In this document: piece after piece, positions 1 to 8,361 of the stretch
Layout: each line of letters starts with the position of its first letter
Numbering within the stretch: position 1 is the stretch's first letter
Assembly (NCBI RefSeq): GCF_007991735.1
Contig: NZ_BJYX01000002.1
Span: 266,789-330,788 of the forward strand
DNA length: 64,000 nt
Direction: 5' to 3'
Source of the DNA: Terrabacter aerolatus
GTDB taxonomy: Bacteria; Actinomycetota; Actinomycetes; Actinomycetales; Dermatophilaceae
Position numbers and translations under genes: made by a program
Notes under the pieces: generated by a model
The model's input: the letters and a program-made list of their open reading frames with translations, nothing else
What the model was told of the DNA's origin: nothing
Databases searched by the model: none

Positions 1-98
1 CACGGTCGGCACCCCCTGAGCCCGATGCTGTCGATGCAGCCGGGGTGTGGAAAGATCGACCGACCGCCGGAACGCTGCCCACGAGGAGGCCCTGCGCC

Positions 99-827
99 AT
101 GACCGACGCCCCGACGACCCCGTTCCACCGGGTCCTTCTCAAGCTCTCCGGCGAGGTGTTCGGGGGTGGCCGCATCGGCCTCGACCCGGCAGTCGTCGCC
201 GGGATCGCCAAGCAGATCGCCGACGCCGTGCACGGCGGCGTCGAGGTGGCCGTCGTCATCGGCGGCGGCAACTTCTTCCGCGGGGCCGAGCTCCAGCAGC
301 GCGGCATGGACCGCACCCGTGCCGACTACATGGGCATGCTCGGCACCGTCATGAACTGCCTCGCCCTGCAGGACTTCCTCGAGAAGGAGGGCGTCGAGAC
401 CCGGGTGCAGTCCGCGATCGCCATGCAGCAGGTCGCCGAGCCCTACATCCCGCGCCGCGCGATCCGCCACCTCGAGAAGAACCGCGTCGTCATCTTCGGT
501 GCCGGCGCCGGCATGCCGTTCTTCTCCACCGACACGGTCAGCGCCCAGCGCGCGCTCGAGATCAAGTGCGACGCGGTGCTCATCGCCAAGAACGGCGTCG
601 ACGGGGTCTACGACTCCGACCCCCGCACCAACCCCGACGCCAAGAAGCTCGAGACGGTCACCTTCCAGGACGCCATCGTCGAGGGCCTCAAGGTCGTCGA
701 CGCCGCCGCCTTCAGCCTCTGCATGGAGAACAAGCTGCCCATGGTCGTCTTCGGCATGGAGGGCGCGGGAAACATCACGCGCGCCCTGCTCGGTGAGAAG
801 ATCGGCACGCTGGTCACCAACGCCTGA
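99..827 (+). CDS. pyrH: UMP kinase
   Basis: Phosphorylates UMP to UDP with ATP in pyrimidine nucleotide synthesis; a cytosolic hexamer of the amino-acid-kinase fold. The 242-residue product has the family length. Visible motifs are the N-terminal KLSGE (from K15), the nucleotide loop IGGGNFFRG (54-62) and the following DRTRADYMG segment typical of bacterial PyrH. The ATG at 99 is chosen because an AGGAGG-like site (about 85-90) precedes it at good spacing; the frame is open upstream to 45 but without a ribosome site. It heads the pyrH-frr-cdsA run normally found after rpsB-tsf, which lie outside the window. Confidence 0.97.
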   Translation: MTDAPTTPFHRVLLKLSGEVFGGGRIGLDPAVVAGIAKQIADAVHGGVEVAVVIGGGNFFRGAELQQRGMDRTRADYMGMLGTVMNCLALQDFLEKEGVETRVQSAIAMQQVAEPYIPRRAIRHLEKNRVVIFGAGAGMPFFSTDTVSAQRALEIKCDAVLIAKNGVDGVYDSDPRTNPDAKKLETVTFQDAIVEGLKVVDAAAFSLCMENKLPMVVFGMEGAGNITRALLGEKIGTLVTNA

Positions 828-914
828 GCCCGGCCGCCGCGCCCGGTCGCGTGACCACGCGAGCAGCGCTGCACCGCATACGACGACGAACGAGGGACGA
901 GGAACCGAAGACCC

Positions 915-1472
915 ATGATCGAAGAGACGATGTTCGAGGCCGAGGAGAAGATGGACAAGGCCGTCGAGGTCCTCAAGGAGGACTTCGCGGGCATCCGCAC
1001 CGGCCGCGCCAACCCGGGACTGTTCAAGAAGCTGACGGTCGAGTACTACGGTGCGCCGACGCCGCTGCAGCAGCTCGCCTCGTTCCAGAACCCCGAGCCG
1101 CGCACCATCCTCGTCATCCCGTTCGACAAGTCCGCCATGCACGAGATCGAGCGGGCCATCCGCGACTCCGACCTCGGCGTCAACCCGAGCAGCGACGGCA
1201 ACCAGATCCGGTGCGTCATGCCGGAGCTGACCGAGGAGCGCCGCCGCGAGTACATCAAGCTCGCCAACGGCAAGGCCGAGGACGCCCGGGTCTCCGTGCG
1301 CAACATCCGCCGCAAGGCCAAGACCGACATCGACAAGCTCGTCAAGGACGGCGAGGTGGGCGAGGACGACGGCACGCGCGCCGAGAAGGAGCTCGACGGG
1401 CTCACGAAGAAGCACACCGACCTCGTCGACGTCCTCGTCAAGGCCAAGGAGGCCGAGCTGCTCGAGGTGTGA
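915..1472 (+). CDS. frr: Ribosome recycling factor
   Basis: Splits post-termination ribosomes together with EF-G. At 185 residues it has the standard RRF length, beginning [18 protein letters not shown] and carrying the RTGRANPG segment, the PTPLQQLAS stretch of domain II and a helical C-terminus ending [10 protein letters not shown]. It lies 87 bases downstream of pyrH. Its TGA stop (1470-1472) may overlap the start of cdsA, so the three genes probably form one transcript. Confidence 0.97.
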   Translation: MIEETMFEAEEKMDKAVEVLKEDFAGIRTGRANPGLFKKLTVEYYGAPTPLQQLASFQNPEPRTILVIPFDKSAMHEIERAIRDSDLGVNPSSDGNQIRCVMPELTEERRREYIKLANGKAEDARVSVRNIRRKAKTDIDKLVKDGEVGEDDGTRAEKELDGLTKKHTDLVDVLVKAKEAELLEV

Positions 1473-2458
1473 CCTCGATGCTCGACCCGATGATGACGAC
1501 TGACTCCCCGTCGGACCCCGTGGACCCTGCGCCCGTCGCGCAGGGTGGCGACGACGGACCCGGTCCGCTCGATCCCGTCCCCTACGACCCGAGTCTCGAC
1601 GACCTCGCCGGCCTGCCGGCCGAGGAGGTCCTCGAGAAGAAGCAGAGCCGCGCCGGTCGCAACCTGCCGGCCGCGATCGGGGTGGGGGTCGGCCTCGGCG
1701 TCCTCATCATCGCGACCCTGCTCATCCGCAAGGAGTCGTTCGTCGTCCTCGTCGCGCTCGCCGTGGCCGTGGGCATCTGGGAGCTGCGGGCGGCGCTGCG
1801 CAACGCGGGTGTCCACGCGCCGCTGGCCCCGCCGGTGGTCGGCATGGTCGGCATGCTGTGGGCGGCCTACGTCCACGGCCCTGCCGGCCTCGTCGTCGCC
1901 TGGGCGCTGACGTGCCTGGCGGTCGTGCTGTGGCGTGGCACGGGTCGCCTCGACGGGGCGGGCCGTGACGTGCTCGGCGGCGTCTTCGTCGCCACCTACC
2001 CGACGTTCCTCGTCGGCTTCGCCGTGCTGCTCCTCGCACCGGAGGACGGCGTGGGACGCATGTTCGTCTTCCTCATCACGACCGTCTGCAGCGACGTGGG
2101 CGGGTATGCCGCGGGCGTCCTCTTCGGCAAGCACCCCATGGCGCCGACCATCAGCCCCAAGAAGTCGTGGGAGGGCTTCGCGGGTTCGGTGCTCTTCTGC
2201 GTCGTCGGGGGCTCCCTCACCGTCCACCTCCTGCTCGACCACTCGTGGGTCATCGGGATCCTGCTCGGCGTCGGCGTGGCCGTGGCCGCCACCGTGGGTG
2301 ATCTCATGGAGTCGCTCATCAAGCGCGACCTCGGCATCAAGGACATGTCCAACGTCCTCCCGGGCCATGGTGGCGTCATGGACCGCCTCGACTCGCTCGT
2401 CGTCGTCGCCCCGATCGTGTGGGCCGTGCTGACGCTGCTCGCCGCCAAGCCGGCCTGA
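1469..2458 (+). CDS. cdsA: Phosphatidate cytidylyltransferase
   Basis: Makes CDP-diacylglycerol from phosphatidic acid and CTP, the entry to phospholipid synthesis; an integral membrane enzyme. The C-terminal part carries the full CDS signature: [20 protein letters not shown] followed by GVMDRLDS (genomic about 2310-2396). A polar, acidic, Pro-rich N-terminal tail of roughly 60 residues precedes several hydrophobic segments. The start is uncertain. GTG at 1469 overlaps the frr stop as GTGA; ATG at 1478, 1490 and 1493 are alternatives with no clearly better ribosome site. The product is 329 residues from 1469. Confidence 0.93.
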   Translation: MTSMLDPMMTTDSPSDPVDPAPVAQGGDDGPGPLDPVPYDPSLDDLAGLPAEEVLEKKQSRAGRNLPAAIGVGVGLGVLIIATLLIRKESFVVLVALAVAVGIWELRAALRNAGVHAPLAPPVVGMVGMLWAAYVHGPAGLVVAWALTCLAVVLWRGTGRLDGAGRDVLGGVFVATYPTFLVGFAVLLLAPEDGVGRMFVFLITTVCSDVGGYAAGVLFGKHPMAPTISPKKSWEGFAGSVLFCVVGGSLTVHLLLDHSWVIGILLGVGVAVAATVGDLMESLIKRDLGIKDMSNVLPGHGGVMDRLDSLVVVAPIVWAVLTLLAAKPA

Positions 2459-2501
2459 CCGTGCACCTCGACCGGTCGGGCGCCGCCGCGGGCGCCCCGG
2501 C

Positions 2502-3293
2502 ATGACCGCCTTCGACCAGGTCGGACGCGTCGCCCTCGTCACGGGGGCCGGCAGCCCCAGCGGGATCGGCCTCGCCACCGCACGCCTGCTCGGCAGCCTC
2601 GATGCCACGGTCGTCATCGCGGCCACGACGGACCGGGTCCACGTGCGGGTCGAGGAGCTGCGGCGCGAGGGGATCGCCGCGAGCGGGCACGTCGGCGACC
2701 TCACCGACGCCACCGCGGCGCGCGACCTCGTCCGGTCCTGCATCGACGCGCACGGTCGACTCGACGTCCTCGTCGCCAACGCCGGCATGACCAGCGCCGC
2801 CGAACCCGACACCCTCGGCGGCGACGCGGCGCGCACCGACCCGGAGCGCTGGCACCGGTCCCTCGCGCGCAACCTCGACACCGCCTACCTCGTGAGCCGG
2901 GCGGCCCTGCCGCACCTGCGCGCCTCGGGCGAGGGACGCCTCGTGCTCGTCAGCAGCGTGACCGGCGGCGTCATGGCGATGCGCGGCGAGGTCGCCTACG
3001 CCACGGCCAAGGCCGGCCTCCTCGGCCTGGCGCGGGCCCTGGCCGTCGACGAGGGCCAGCACGGCACGACGGTCAACGCCGTCGCGCCCGGCTGGGTCGC
3101 CACCGGCTCGCAGACCGACGACGAGGCGCGAGAGGGGCGGGCGACCCCGCTCGGACGGTCCGGGACCGCCGCGGAGGTCGCGGCTGCCGTCGCCTTCCTC
3201 GCGAGCCGCGAGTCCTCCTACGTCACCGGCCAGGTCCTCGTCGTCGACGGCGGCAACGGCGTCGCCGAGCAGCGCTCGCCCCGCACCGACTGA
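2502..3293 (+). CDS. SDR-family oxidoreductase
   Basis: A classical short-chain dehydrogenase/reductase of 263 residues. It shows a slightly long cofactor loop TGAGSPSGIG (14-23), the structural NAG motif in VLVANAG, the catalytic Ser in LVSSVTGG and YATAK with Tyr166/Lys170. The C-terminal SSYVTGQVLVVDGG is typical of FabG-like enzymes. The substrate cannot be read from sequence. It sits between cdsA and rlmN, which are often adjacent in related genomes, so it looks inserted into the core run. No clear ribosome site precedes the ATG. Confidence 0.85.
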   Translation: MTAFDQVGRVALVTGAGSPSGIGLATARLLGSLDATVVIAATTDRVHVRVEELRREGIAASGHVGDLTDATAARDLVRSCIDAHGRLDVLVANAGMTSAAEPDTLGGDAARTDPERWHRSLARNLDTAYLVSRAALPHLRASGEGRLVLVSSVTGGVMAMRGEVAYATAKAGLLGLARALAVDEGQHGTTVNAVAPGWVATGSQTDDEAREGRATPLGRSGTAAEVAAAVAFLASRESSYVTGQVLVVDGGNGVAEQRSPRTD

Positions 3294-3305
3294 GCCGACG
3301 TCGCA

Positions 3306-3318
3306 CCCTCCGGGAGGG
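3306..3318 (+). terminator. Small hairpin after SDR gene
   Basis: CCCTC-CGG-GAGGG palindrome shortly after the SDR stop. The stem is only 5-6 bp and there is no T-run, so this is a weak candidate. Confidence 0.3.
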
Positions 3319-3382
3319 CGGCATCCGTGCTCGGTCGCGCGGGTCGCCGCGTTTTGACTCCACCTGAGACACTGGAGGGGAG

Positions 3383-4582
3383 ATGACCGAGACCCCAGCC
3401 CCCGCCACCGAGGGTGCGCCCGTCGCGCTGCCCGAGCCGACGACCACCCGCCCCACCCCCGGACAGCTGACCTTCACGGCGCCGCGCCGGGGCAAGCCGC
3501 CGCGGCACCTCGCCGACTTCACGCCGGCCGAGCGCAGGGAGGCCGTCGAGTCGCTGGGGCACCCGGGGTTCCGGGCCAAGCAGCTCTCGACGCACTACTT
3601 CGAGCGTCTCCAGGACGACCCCGAGCAGATGACCGACCTGCCCAAGGCGATGCGGTCCGAGCTCGTCGCCGACCTGCTGCCGACGCTGCTCACCCCCATC
3701 GTCCAGCGCGTCGCCGACGACGGGAGGACGATGAAGTACGCGTGGCGCCTGCACGACGGGGCGATCGTCGAGTCCGTGCTCATGCGCTACCCGAAGCGCG
3801 TCACGATCTGCATCTCGAGCCAGGCCGGCTGCGGCATGAACTGCCCGTTCTGCGCCACCGGACAGGCCGGCCTGACCCGCAACATGTCGGCCGGGGAGAT
3901 CGTCGAGCAGGTCGTCTGGGCGGCCCGTGCGCTGCGACGCGGCGAGCTCGCCGGCGGAGATGACGGCGACCGCGAGGAGCCGTTGCGCGTCAGCAACGTC
4001 GTCTTCATGGGCATGGGCGAGGCCCTCGCCAACTACAAGGCATCCGTCGGCGCGATCCGGCGCCTCACCGACCCCGCCCCCGACGGTCTCGGCATGTCGG
4101 CGCGCGGCATCACGATGTCGACGGTCGGGCTCGTCCCCGGCATCGACAAGCTGACGGCGGAGGGCATCCCGGTGACGCTCGCGCTGTCGCTGCACGCGCC
4201 CGACGACGAGCTGCGCAACGAGCTGGTGCCGATCAACACCCGCTGGTCGGTCGACGAGGCGCTCGACGCCGCCTACCGCTACTTCGAGGCGACCGGGCGC
4301 CGTGTCTCCATCGAGTACGCCCTGATCCGCGACATCAACGACCAGGGCTGGCGCGCCGACCTGCTGGGGGAGAAGCTCAACAGGCGCGGGCGTGGCTGGG
4401 TCCACGTCAACCCGATCCCGCTCAACCCGACGCCCGGCTCGAAGTGGACCGCGAGCCGCCCCGGCGTCGAGCAGAACTTCGTCGAGCGCCTGCGCGCCCA
4501 CGGCATCCCGACGACGATCCGCGACACGCGCGGCCAGGACATCGACGGGGCCTGCGGCCAGCTCGCCGCCTCGACCGCCTGA
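3383..4582 (+). CDS. rlmN: Dual-specificity rRNA/tRNA adenine-C2 methyltransferase RlmN
   Basis: Radical-SAM enzyme methylating C2 of A2503 in 23S rRNA and A37 of some tRNAs. The CxxxCxxC iron-sulfur motif is Cys150-Cys154-Cys157 ([11 protein letters not shown]). The second catalytic Cys lies near the C-terminus (Cys391, in DGACGQLA). GMGEALANY and STVGLVPGI are RlmN hallmarks. The product is 399 residues, somewhat long because of a Pro-rich N-terminal tail of about 40 residues. A GGAGGGG ribosome site directly precedes the ATG, and TTGACT at 3354-3359 could be a -35 element. Confidence 0.96.
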   Translation: MTETPAPATEGAPVALPEPTTTRPTPGQLTFTAPRRGKPPRHLADFTPAERREAVESLGHPGFRAKQLSTHYFERLQDDPEQMTDLPKAMRSELVADLLPTLLTPIVQRVADDGRTMKYAWRLHDGAIVESVLMRYPKRVTICISSQAGCGMNCPFCATGQAGLTRNMSAGEIVEQVVWAARALRRGELAGGDDGDREEPLRVSNVVFMGMGEALANYKASVGAIRRLTDPAPDGLGMSARGITMSTVGLVPGIDKLTAEGIPVTLALSLHAPDDELRNELVPINTRWSVDEALDAAYRYFEATGRRVSIEYALIRDINDQGWRADLLGEKLNRRGRGWVHVNPIPLNPTPGSKWTASRPGVEQNFVERLRAHGIPTTIRDTRGQDIDGACGQLAASTA

Positions 4583-4592
4583 CGCGCGTAGG

Positions 4593-4615
4593 CTGGGCAG
4601 GTCGGGCCTGCCCAG
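4593..4615 (+). terminator. Hairpin downstream of rlmN
   Basis: Perfect 9-bp stem CTGGGCAGG / CCTGCCCAG with loop TCGGG, 10 bases after the rlmN stop. No T-run follows. Its left arm overlaps a -10-like TAGGCT (4589-4594), so it could instead lie in the leader of the next gene. Confidence 0.55.
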
Positions 4616-4706
4616 GGCCCCTCGCGACCTGGGGCGTCCGCGTCCGTGCGTCCCCGCCGCAGGCCGGCGGGGCAGGGTGCGTCCCGGCCCACCAGGAGGT
4701 TCGCGC

Positions 4707-5855
4707 ATGGTCCAGCTCAGCGTCGGAGTCACGGCCCGGTCGGCCAAGGAGAACGAGCACCGGCTGCCCCTGCACCCCAAGCACCTCCACCGCATCCCCG
4801 AGGCACTGCGGGCGGGGGTCTTCCTGGAGCACGGCTACGGCGAGCGCCACGGGGTGGCCGACGACCAGCTCGAGCGGTTCGTCGGGGGCTTCCGCAGCCG
4901 TCAGCAGCTCGTGGCCGAGTGCGACGTCATCCTCGCGCCCAAGCCGCTCCTCAGCGACATCTCCGCCCTCCGGGTCGGCCAGGTGCTCTGGGGCTGGCCA
5001 CACTGCGTGCAGGACGCCGAGCTGACCCAGGTCGCCATCGACCGGCAGCTGACGCTCATCGCCTTCGAGGCGATGAACCACTGGAACAAGGACGGCTCCT
5101 TCAACCTGCACGTCTTCCACAAGAACAACGAGCTCGCCGGCTACTGCTCGGTGCTGCACGCCTTCTCGCTCGCCGGCATCTCCGGCGACTACGGCCCCCA
5201 CCGGCGCGCCGTCGTCATCGGGTTCGGCGCCACGGCCCGTGGAGCCGTCACGGCCCTCAACGCGCTCGGCATCGGTGAGGTCGACGTGCTGACCCACCGG
5301 CAGAAGGCAGCCGTCGCGTCGCCCATCCACTCCGCCACGATCGTGCACTTCGACACCGACGAGACCACCTCGCGGGTGAGTCACGCCGTCACCGAAGACG
5401 GTGCGGTGGCACTGGGCGAGTTCCTCGCCGAGCACGACATCGTCGTCAACTGCGTGCTGCAGGACACCGACGCGCCGCTGACGTTCATGACCGAGGACGA
5501 CCTCAAGCGCATGACGCCCGGGAGCCTCGTCATCGACGTGTCGTGCGACGAGGGCATGGGCTTCACGTGGGCGAAGCCGACCACCTTCACGGCGCCGACG
5601 TTCGTCGTCGGCGACCACGTGCTCTACTACGCCGTCGACCACAGCCCCTCCTACCTCTGGGACGCCGCGACGTGGGAGATCAGCGAGGGTCTGCTGCCCT
5701 TCCTGCCCACCGTCATGGCCGGCCCGGAGGCGTGGGACGCCAACCCCACGATCCGTCGCGCCATCGAGATCCGCGACGGCGTGGTCCAGAACCCGGCCAT
5801 CCTGTCGTTCCAGGGCCGTTCGCCGTTGCATCCTCACCTGCCACTCGCCACCTGA
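4707..5855 (+). CDS. Alanine dehydrogenase/transhydrogenase-fold enzyme, N5-(carboxyethyl)ornithine synthase-like
   Basis: A 382-residue protein of the alanine-dehydrogenase / pyridine-nucleotide-transhydrogenase superfamily. The N-terminus (KENEHRLPLHPKHLHRIPE, then GYGERHG) matches the substrate lobe. VVIGFGATARGAVTALNALG is a dinucleotide-binding Rossmann loop. Length and features such as EAMNHWNKDGSFNLHVF resemble N5-(carboxyethyl)ornithine synthase, an NADPH-dependent reductive condensation of pyruvate with the side-chain amine of ornithine or lysine. The exact substrate is inferred. An AGGAGGT site at about 4694-4700 fixes the ATG. Confidence 0.62.
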   Translation: MVQLSVGVTARSAKENEHRLPLHPKHLHRIPEALRAGVFLEHGYGERHGVADDQLERFVGGFRSRQQLVAECDVILAPKPLLSDISALRVGQVLWGWPHCVQDAELTQVAIDRQLTLIAFEAMNHWNKDGSFNLHVFHKNNELAGYCSVLHAFSLAGISGDYGPHRRAVVIGFGATARGAVTALNALGIGEVDVLTHRQKAAVASPIHSATIVHFDTDETTSRVSHAVTEDGAVALGEFLAEHDIVVNCVLQDTDAPLTFMTEDDLKRMTPGSLVIDVSCDEGMGFTWAKPTTFTAPTFVVGDHVLYYAVDHSPSYLWDAATWEISEGLLPFLPTVMAGPEAWDANPTIRRAIEIRDGVVQNPAILSFQGRSPLHPHLPLAT

Positions 5856-5871
5856 GCGGCCGGGGCCGCTC
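5854..5871 (+). terminator. Hairpin between convergent genes
   Basis: GAGCGGC-CGGG-GCCGCTC, 7 bp, starting inside the stop codon of the preceding gene and lying before the convergent GlxA-type regulator. Short direct repeats (GTCAGGCG and similar) follow. Confidence 0.45.
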
Positions 5872-5913
5872 GGGCGGCGCTCGGGCGTCGCTCGAACGGC
5901 GGTCAGGCGTCGG

Positions 5914-6936
5914 TCAGGCGGACTCGGCGCGGTACGTCCGGCGGTAGGCGAGCGGTGACACGCCGACCGCCGCGGCGAGGTGCTGGCGCAGGGACGCACC
6001 GGTCCCGAAACCGGCTGCGGCAGCGACCCGGTCGACGGGTAGGTCGGTCGTCTCGAGCAGGTGCCGGGCGCGGTCGACACGCGCGCGCGACAACCACGTG
6101 CCCGCCGTCTCGCCGGTCTCCTCGCGGAAGCGGCGGGTGAAGGTGCGCACGCTCGTCCCGGCGTGACGGGCCATGTCCGACAACGTGATCGGCTCGTCGA
6201 GGTGCTCGAGCACCCATGCGCGGGTGGCCCCGGTGCCGGCCTCGGACTCGTCGGGCACCGGACGGTCGATGAACTGGGCCTGGCCGCCGGCGCGCCAGGG
6301 CGCGACGACCGCGCCGCGTGCGACCCGGTTGGCGGCCTCGGTGCCGAGGTCGGACCTCAGCACGTGCAGGAGCAGGTCGATGCCCGCCGCGTTGCCGGCG
6401 GAGGTCAGCACGTCGCCGTGGTCGACGTAGAGCACGTCGGGGTTGAGCCGGACGTGCGGGAAGTGCCGGCGGAACGCCTCGACGTGGCACCAGTGCGTCG
6501 TGGCCTCGCGTCCGTCGAGCTTGCCCAGCGCGGCGAGCACGAAGGCGCCGGTGCAGATGGAGATCCAGCGGGCGTCGGGCCGTGCCGTCGCGGCGAGCCG
6601 GTGCAGCGCCTCGGGCAGCACGCCGGTCCCGACGATGTCGCCGTTGATGCCCGGCACGACGATGGTGTCGGCCCGGGCGATCTCGGTGTTCGGGTGGGTG
6701 GGCACCACGGCATACCCCGCGGACGTCGTCACCGGCCCGTCGTCGAGGGTCACGAGGCGCACGTCGTAGGGCGGGACCGCGCCGGTGGCCACCTCGGGCC
6801 CGCTCGGGTCGAGCGCACCGGCCCGGAGGAAACGGTGGGGGAGCCCGATCTCGAACGCGATGGCGGTCTCGAGGGCGAGGACGACGACGAGGTGTGATCG
6901 ACCCGGCGCATGTCGCATGGCCAGATCCTTGCACAT
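5914..6936 (-). CDS. GlxA-family (DJ-1/PfpI plus AraC) transcriptional regulator
   Basis: A 340-residue regulator with two domains. The N-terminal DJ-1/PfpI-like half spans about residues 10-190 (VVPGINGDIVGTG, SICTGAFVLAALGKLDGR). The C-terminal AraC/XylS double helix-turn-helix runs from about 230 to 335 (SDMARHAGTSVRTFTRRFRE and VDRVAAAAGFGTGASLRQHL). The amidotransferase-like domain usually senses small nitrogenous ligands and is not a protease. The ATG at 6936 is preceded by AAGGAC at good spacing; a second ATG 18 bases inside is also possible. It is divergent from the MFS carrier gene and may control it. Confidence 0.88.
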   Translation of the reverse strand: MCKDLAMRHAPGRSHLVVVLALETAIAFEIGLPHRFLRAGALDPSGPEVATGAVPPYDVRLVTLDDGPVTTSAGYAVVPTHPNTEIARADTIVVPGINGDIVGTGVLPEALHRLAATARPDARWISICTGAFVLAALGKLDGREATTHWCHVEAFRRHFPHVRLNPDVLYVDHGDVLTSAGNAAGIDLLLHVLRSDLGTEAANRVARGAVVAPWRAGGQAQFIDRPVPDESEAGTGATRAWVLEHLDEPITLSDMARHAGTSVRTFTRRFREETGETAGTWLSRARVDRARHLLETTDLPVDRVAAAAGFGTGASLRQHLAAAVGVSPLAYRRTYRAESA

Positions 6937-6977
6937 GATGTCCTTCCGGCCACTCGTTCGCCGCGTGACGTGTGCCG

Positions 6978-6983
6978 CAGGCT
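6978..6983 (+). promoter_or_regulatory. -10-like hexamer, leaderless start of MFS gene
   Basis: CAGGCT followed by exactly 6 bases and the GTG at 6990. No ribosome site is seen. Confidence 0.45.
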
Positions 6984-6989
6984 TGACCC

Positions 6990-8357
6990 GTGAGCCTCAC
7001 CGACCGACACTCCTCCGCCGACGAGACCCTTCCGTCCGCCACGCAGCCCGCCGCCTCCCCGCCCCGGATCCACCCGGCCTGGTGGGTCGCGGTGGTCACG
7101 TTCCTGACGATCATCGGGGCCGCCGGCTTCCGCTCGACCCCGGGCGTGCTCATGACCCCGCTGCACGACGAGTTCGGCTGGCCCATGGGCGTCATCGGCG
7201 GCGCGGTCTCGGTCAACCTCGTGCTCTTCGGCCTCGCGGCGCCGTTCTCCGCGGCCCTCATGGAGCGGCTCGGCATCCAGCGGGTCATCGCCGTCGCGCT
7301 CCTGCTCGTCAGCGCCGGCTCGCTGCTGCCGATCTGGATGACGCAGTCGTGGCAGCTCGTGCTCTGCTGGGGAATCGTCGTCGGGATGGGCACCGGCGCG
7401 ATGTCGATGGGACTCGTCGCGACCGTCGCCGGCCGCTGGTTCGTCGCACGGCTGGGCCTCGTCACCGGCATCCTCACCGCTGCCGGCGCGACCGGGCAGC
7501 TCGTCTTCCTGCCGTTGCTCGCCTGGCTCGCGTCCGACCACGGGTGGCGCAGCGCTGCCGTCGCCACCTCCGTCGCCGCGCTGACCGTCGTACCGCTCGT
7601 GCTGTGGAAGCTGCACGACCACCCGAGCGTCCTCGGCCTGACGGCCTACGGCGCTCCCGCGGGCACCCCCGTGGCGCGTCCGCCGAGGCCGACGGGCCAC
7701 CCCGCGCGCCTCGCCGTCGACACCCTGCGCCACGCCGCCCGCACCCGGGTGTTCTGGCTCCTCGCCGGAAGCTTCGCGGTCTGCGGGGCCTCGACCAACG
7801 GCCTCGTCGGCACCCACTTCATCCCGGCCGCCCACGACCACGGCATGCCGACGACGACGGCGGCCAGCCTGCTCGCCCTGGTCGGGGTCTTCGACGTGGT
7901 CGGCACGATCTTCTCCGGCTGGCTCACCGACCGCGTCGACCCGAGGATCCTGCTCGCCGCCTACTACACGCTCCGCGGCGGCTCCCTCTTCCTGCTGCCC
8001 TCGCTCTTCAGCGACTCGATGCACGTCAACATGCTCGCTTTCGTCCTCTTCTACGGTTTGGACTGGGTGGCGACGGTGCCCCCGACGATCGCCCTGTGCC
8101 GCAGCGCGTACGGCGAGCGCGCCCCGATCGTCTTCGGCTGGGTCTTCGCCTCGCACCAGCTCGGTGCGGCCGCCGCGGCACTCGGCGCCGGGCTCGTGCG
8201 CGACCATCTCGGCACCTACACGCTGGCCTGGCACGTCGCCGGTGCCCTGTGCCTCGTGGCCGCCGTCATGTGCGTCGCGATCACGACCGCTCGTCTGTCA
8301 GATGCGTCACCTCGGCGCACGGCCTCTGGCGCGGAGGCCCCGCCGGCGGCACAGTGA
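6990..8357 (+). CDS. MFS transporter, monocarboxylate (MCT/OFA)-like
   Basis: A 455-residue major facilitator with about 12 hydrophobic helices and a central cytoplasmic loop of about 40 residues (from ARPPRPTGHPARL). The first helix and loop (GFRSTPGVLMTPLHDEFGW, then a GAVSVNLVLFGLAAPFSAALMERLG-type helix) resemble the MCT/oxalate-formate family that carries small monocarboxylates. Its stop is 4 bases before the prpE-like ATG, so uptake and CoA activation of a short-chain acid such as propionate look coupled. Substrate assignment is inference from this pairing. Confidence 0.78.
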   Translation: MSLTDRHSSADETLPSATQPAASPPRIHPAWWVAVVTFLTIIGAAGFRSTPGVLMTPLHDEFGWPMGVIGGAVSVNLVLFGLAAPFSAALMERLGIQRVIAVALLLVSAGSLLPIWMTQSWQLVLCWGIVVGMGTGAMSMGLVATVAGRWFVARLGLVTGILTAAGATGQLVFLPLLAWLASDHGWRSAAVATSVAALTVVPLVLWKLHDHPSVLGLTAYGAPAGTPVARPPRPTGHPARLAVDTLRHAARTRVFWLLAGSFAVCGASTNGLVGTHFIPAAHDHGMPTTTAASLLALVGVFDVVGTIFSGWLTDRVDPRILLAAYYTLRGGSLFLLPSLFSDSMHVNMLAFVLFYGLDWVATVPPTIALCRSAYGERAPIVFGWVFASHQLGAAAAALGAGLVRDHLGTYTLAWHVAGALCLVAAVMCVAITTARLSDASPRRTASGAEAPPAAQ

Positions 8358-8361
8358 GCCC

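Noticed and set aside
1..98. Possible 3' end of tsf at the window edge
   Set aside because: The short sequence shows no recognisable EF-Ts C-terminus in any frame; treated as upstream region of pyrH.
5914..6936. Intracellular protease PfpI
   Set aside because: The DJ-1/PfpI domain is fused to an AraC helix-turn-helix, so it is a GlxA-type regulator.
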